A stretch of 64,000 nt of DNA from Tahibacter amnicola (GTDB lineage: Bacteria > Pseudomonadota > Gammaproteobacteria > Xanthomonadales > Rhodanobacteraceae): assembly GCF_025398735.1 (NCBI RefSeq), contig NZ_CP104694.1, forward strand, positions 2,381,001-2,445,000, in the 5' to 3' direction. A program made the translations under genes and the position numbers. Position 1 is the first letter of the stretch. Each line of letters starts with the position of its first letter. The notes below the pieces were generated by a model that did not search any database, had not been told where the DNA came from, and was given only the letters and a program-made list of their open reading frames with translations. Shown piece by piece: positions 62,893 to 64,000 of this stretch.

Positions 62893-63219
62893 ATGTCAGG
62901 CGATTCCCAACACCACCGAGAGCATCAACACGGCCTGGCAGTAGAGGAGGCGCGCCCCGAGGTGGCGCGGCCGCCGATGTACCAGGTGATGCTGCTCAAC
63001 GACGACTACACGCCCATGGATTTCGTGGTGCAGATCCTGCAGTCCTTCTTCGGCTTCGCCTACGAGCGCGCCCACGAGGTGATGTTGCATGTACACCTGC
63101 GCGGACGCGGCGTGTGCGGGCTGTACACCCGCGAGGTTGCGGAGACGAAAGTCACCCAGGTCAACGAATTTTCGCGCGCCAACCATCACCCATTGTTGTG
63201 CACCATGGAAAAAGCATGA
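62893..63219 (+). CDS. clpS: ATP-dependent Clp protease adaptor ClpS
   Basis: This 108-residue adaptor delivers N-degron proteins to ClpAP. After a variable N-terminus (about 25 residues) come PPMYQVMLLNDDYTPMDFVV, FGFAYERAHEVMLHVHLRGR and GVCGLYTREVAETKVTQV, with the hydrophobic binding pocket residues (Asn-Asp-Asp, Met, His) in place. It is followed 41 bases later by clpA on the same strand, the normal order. The start at 62893 (MSGDSQHH) is typical; an upstream extension would enter the promoter area. Confidence 0.95.
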   Translation: MSGDSQHHREHQHGLAVEEARPEVARPPMYQVMLLNDDYTPMDFVVQILQSFFGFAYERAHEVMLHVHLRGRGVCGLYTREVAETKVTQVNEFSRANHHPLLCTMEKA

Positions 63220-63260
63220 GTGGGCCCCACCTAGTGCGCATCCTGAAGCAGGGGTAAGGC

Positions 63261-64000
63261 ATGTTCAGCAAAGATCTCGAGCTCACCATCGGCCAGTGCT
63301 ACAAAGAGGCGCGTGAGCAGCGCCATGAGTTCATGACCGTCGAGCATCTTCTCCTGGCGCTCCTGGAGAACCCCTCAGCGGCTGCCGTGCTGCGGGCGTG
63401 CGGCGCGGACATCGGTAAGCTGGGCAAGGAACTCAAGGCGATCATCGCCGAGACGGTTCCGGTGTTGCCGCCGAGCGATGAACGCGATACGCAGCCGACA
63501 CTGGGCTTCCAGCGGGTGCTGCAGCGTGCGGTCTACCACGTGCAGTCGTCGGGCCGGAAAGAAGTGACCGGCGCCAACGTACTGGTCGCGATCTTCGGCG
63601 AAAAAGACTCCCACGCGGTGTATTTCCTCAACCAGCAGGAAATCACCCGGCTGGATGTCGTCAATTACATCTCGCACGGGATTGCCAAGATCGGCCACGA
63701 GCCGCAGCAGCAACCGGGTGTGGGCGGCAGCGAGCGCGAAGCGGAGGATGGCGGCGAGCCCAAGGGCAATCCGCTGACCGAATTTGCCTCCAACCTCAAT
63801 GAGCTGGCGCGCCAGGGCAAGATCGATCCGCTCATCGGCCGCACCGAGGAAGTCGAGCGCACCATCCAGGTGCTGTGCCGCCGGCGCAAGAACAACCCGC
63901 TGTACGTCGGCGAAGCCGGCGTTGGCAAGACTGCGCTGGCCGAAGGCCTGGCCAAGCGCATTGTCGAGAACGACGTTCCCGCCGTCCTCAAGGAATCGAC
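63261..64000 (+). CDS. clpA: ATP-dependent Clp protease ATP-binding subunit ClpA (partial)
   Basis: The first 246 residues of ClpA are present; the gene runs off the right edge. [20 protein letters not shown] and [20 protein letters not shown] form the N-domain that binds ClpS. An acidic linker with [13 protein letters not shown] follows, then the first AAA+ domain begins: [20 protein letters not shown] and Walker [18 protein letters not shown]. ClpA unfolds substrates for the ClpP peptidase; clpP is not in the window. AGGGG lies 7-11 bases before the ATG. Confidence 0.95.
   Translation, partial: MFSKDLELTIGQCYKEAREQRHEFMTVEHLLLALLENPSAAAVLRACGADIGKLGKELKAIIAETVPVLPPSDERDTQPTLGFQRVLQRAVYHVQSSGRKEVTGANVLVAIFGEKDSHAVYFLNQQEITRLDVVNYISHGIAKIGHEPQQQPGVGGSEREAEDGGEPKGNPLTEFASNLNELARQGKIDPLIGRTEEVERTIQVLCRRRKNNPLYVGEAGVGKTALAEGLAKRIVENDVPAVLKES

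Overview
The window is GC-rich chromosomal DNA, densely coded on both strands. Its housekeeping genes (clpS-clpA, mnmA-hflD, acnA, scpAB-rluB, yciO, dinB, fadD) are typical of Gammaproteobacteria. Taken with the several large secreted proteases and propeller proteins, the gene content and order suggest Lysobacterales (Xanthomonadales), probably a Rhodanobacteraceae-like organism. That placement is inferred from content alone; no rRNA or tRNA gene was seen.

Layout. 1-5.3 kb: a membrane protein, a small cytoplasmic protein with a paralogue at 17.7 kb, a small secreted protein, a two-gene ribosome rescue and repair operon (rtcB2-prfH) behind a possible leader peptide, and a REC-GGDEF diguanylate cyclase. 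5.4-8.8 kb: a 1118-residue beta-propeller sensor histidine kinase divergent from that cyclase. 8.9-16.3 kb: a secreted propeller protein, a LysR regulator, an operon of RidA, class V aminotransferase and atypical SDR, a secreted DUF2278 protein, and a nitronate monooxygenase divergent from its likely HxlR regulator across a cluster of GGTTAC/GGTAAC half-sites. 16.3-29.4 kb: two related secreted M28 peptidases, the second small paralogue, a BenE transporter, a secreted CxxCH protein, a KaiB-like protein directly followed by a PAS-GAF-GGDEF-EAL-REC protein that carries a frameshift, and a secreted BNR/PKD protein. 29.4-34.5 kb: a small membrane protein, an NTF2-like protein, an ABC exporter, YigZ, and an ECF sigma factor with a frameshifted anti-sigma-like partner. 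34.7-39 kb: a YqjD/YqjE/YqjK-like envelope operon with an AI-2E-family permease, then a methionine-salvage pair (YbdL-like aminotransferase, omega-amidase). 39.2-47.4 kb: a 1100-residue S8 protease, LysR, ArsC-like, a short hypothetical, a DUF255 thioredoxin-fold protein and a CsgG-like protein. 47.5-48.0 kb: a decayed gene containing seven perfect 13-bp repeats. 48.1-54.1 kb: yciO-scpA-scpB-rluB divergent from dinB, then PilZ. 54.2-64 kb: fadD, a lipoprotein, a Xre-RES toxin-antitoxin pair, acnA, nudix-mnmA-hflD, clpS, and clpA, which runs off the right end.

Themes. Three exported hydrolases (two M28, one S8) end in the same short tail, of the form aromatic, two residues, G/A, F, D/E/Q, which looks like a C-terminal sorting or processing tag. 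Cyclic-di-GMP signalling recurs (REC-GGDEF, GGDEF-EAL, PilZ). Two genes are each broken by one base in a six-G run. These could be assembly errors, real mutations or switchable tracts, and only raw reads will tell. The candidates for less-described biology are the C-terminal tag, the paralogous small-protein family, the KaiB-linked signalling protein, the leader ORF of rtcB-prfH, and the 13-bp repeat array.
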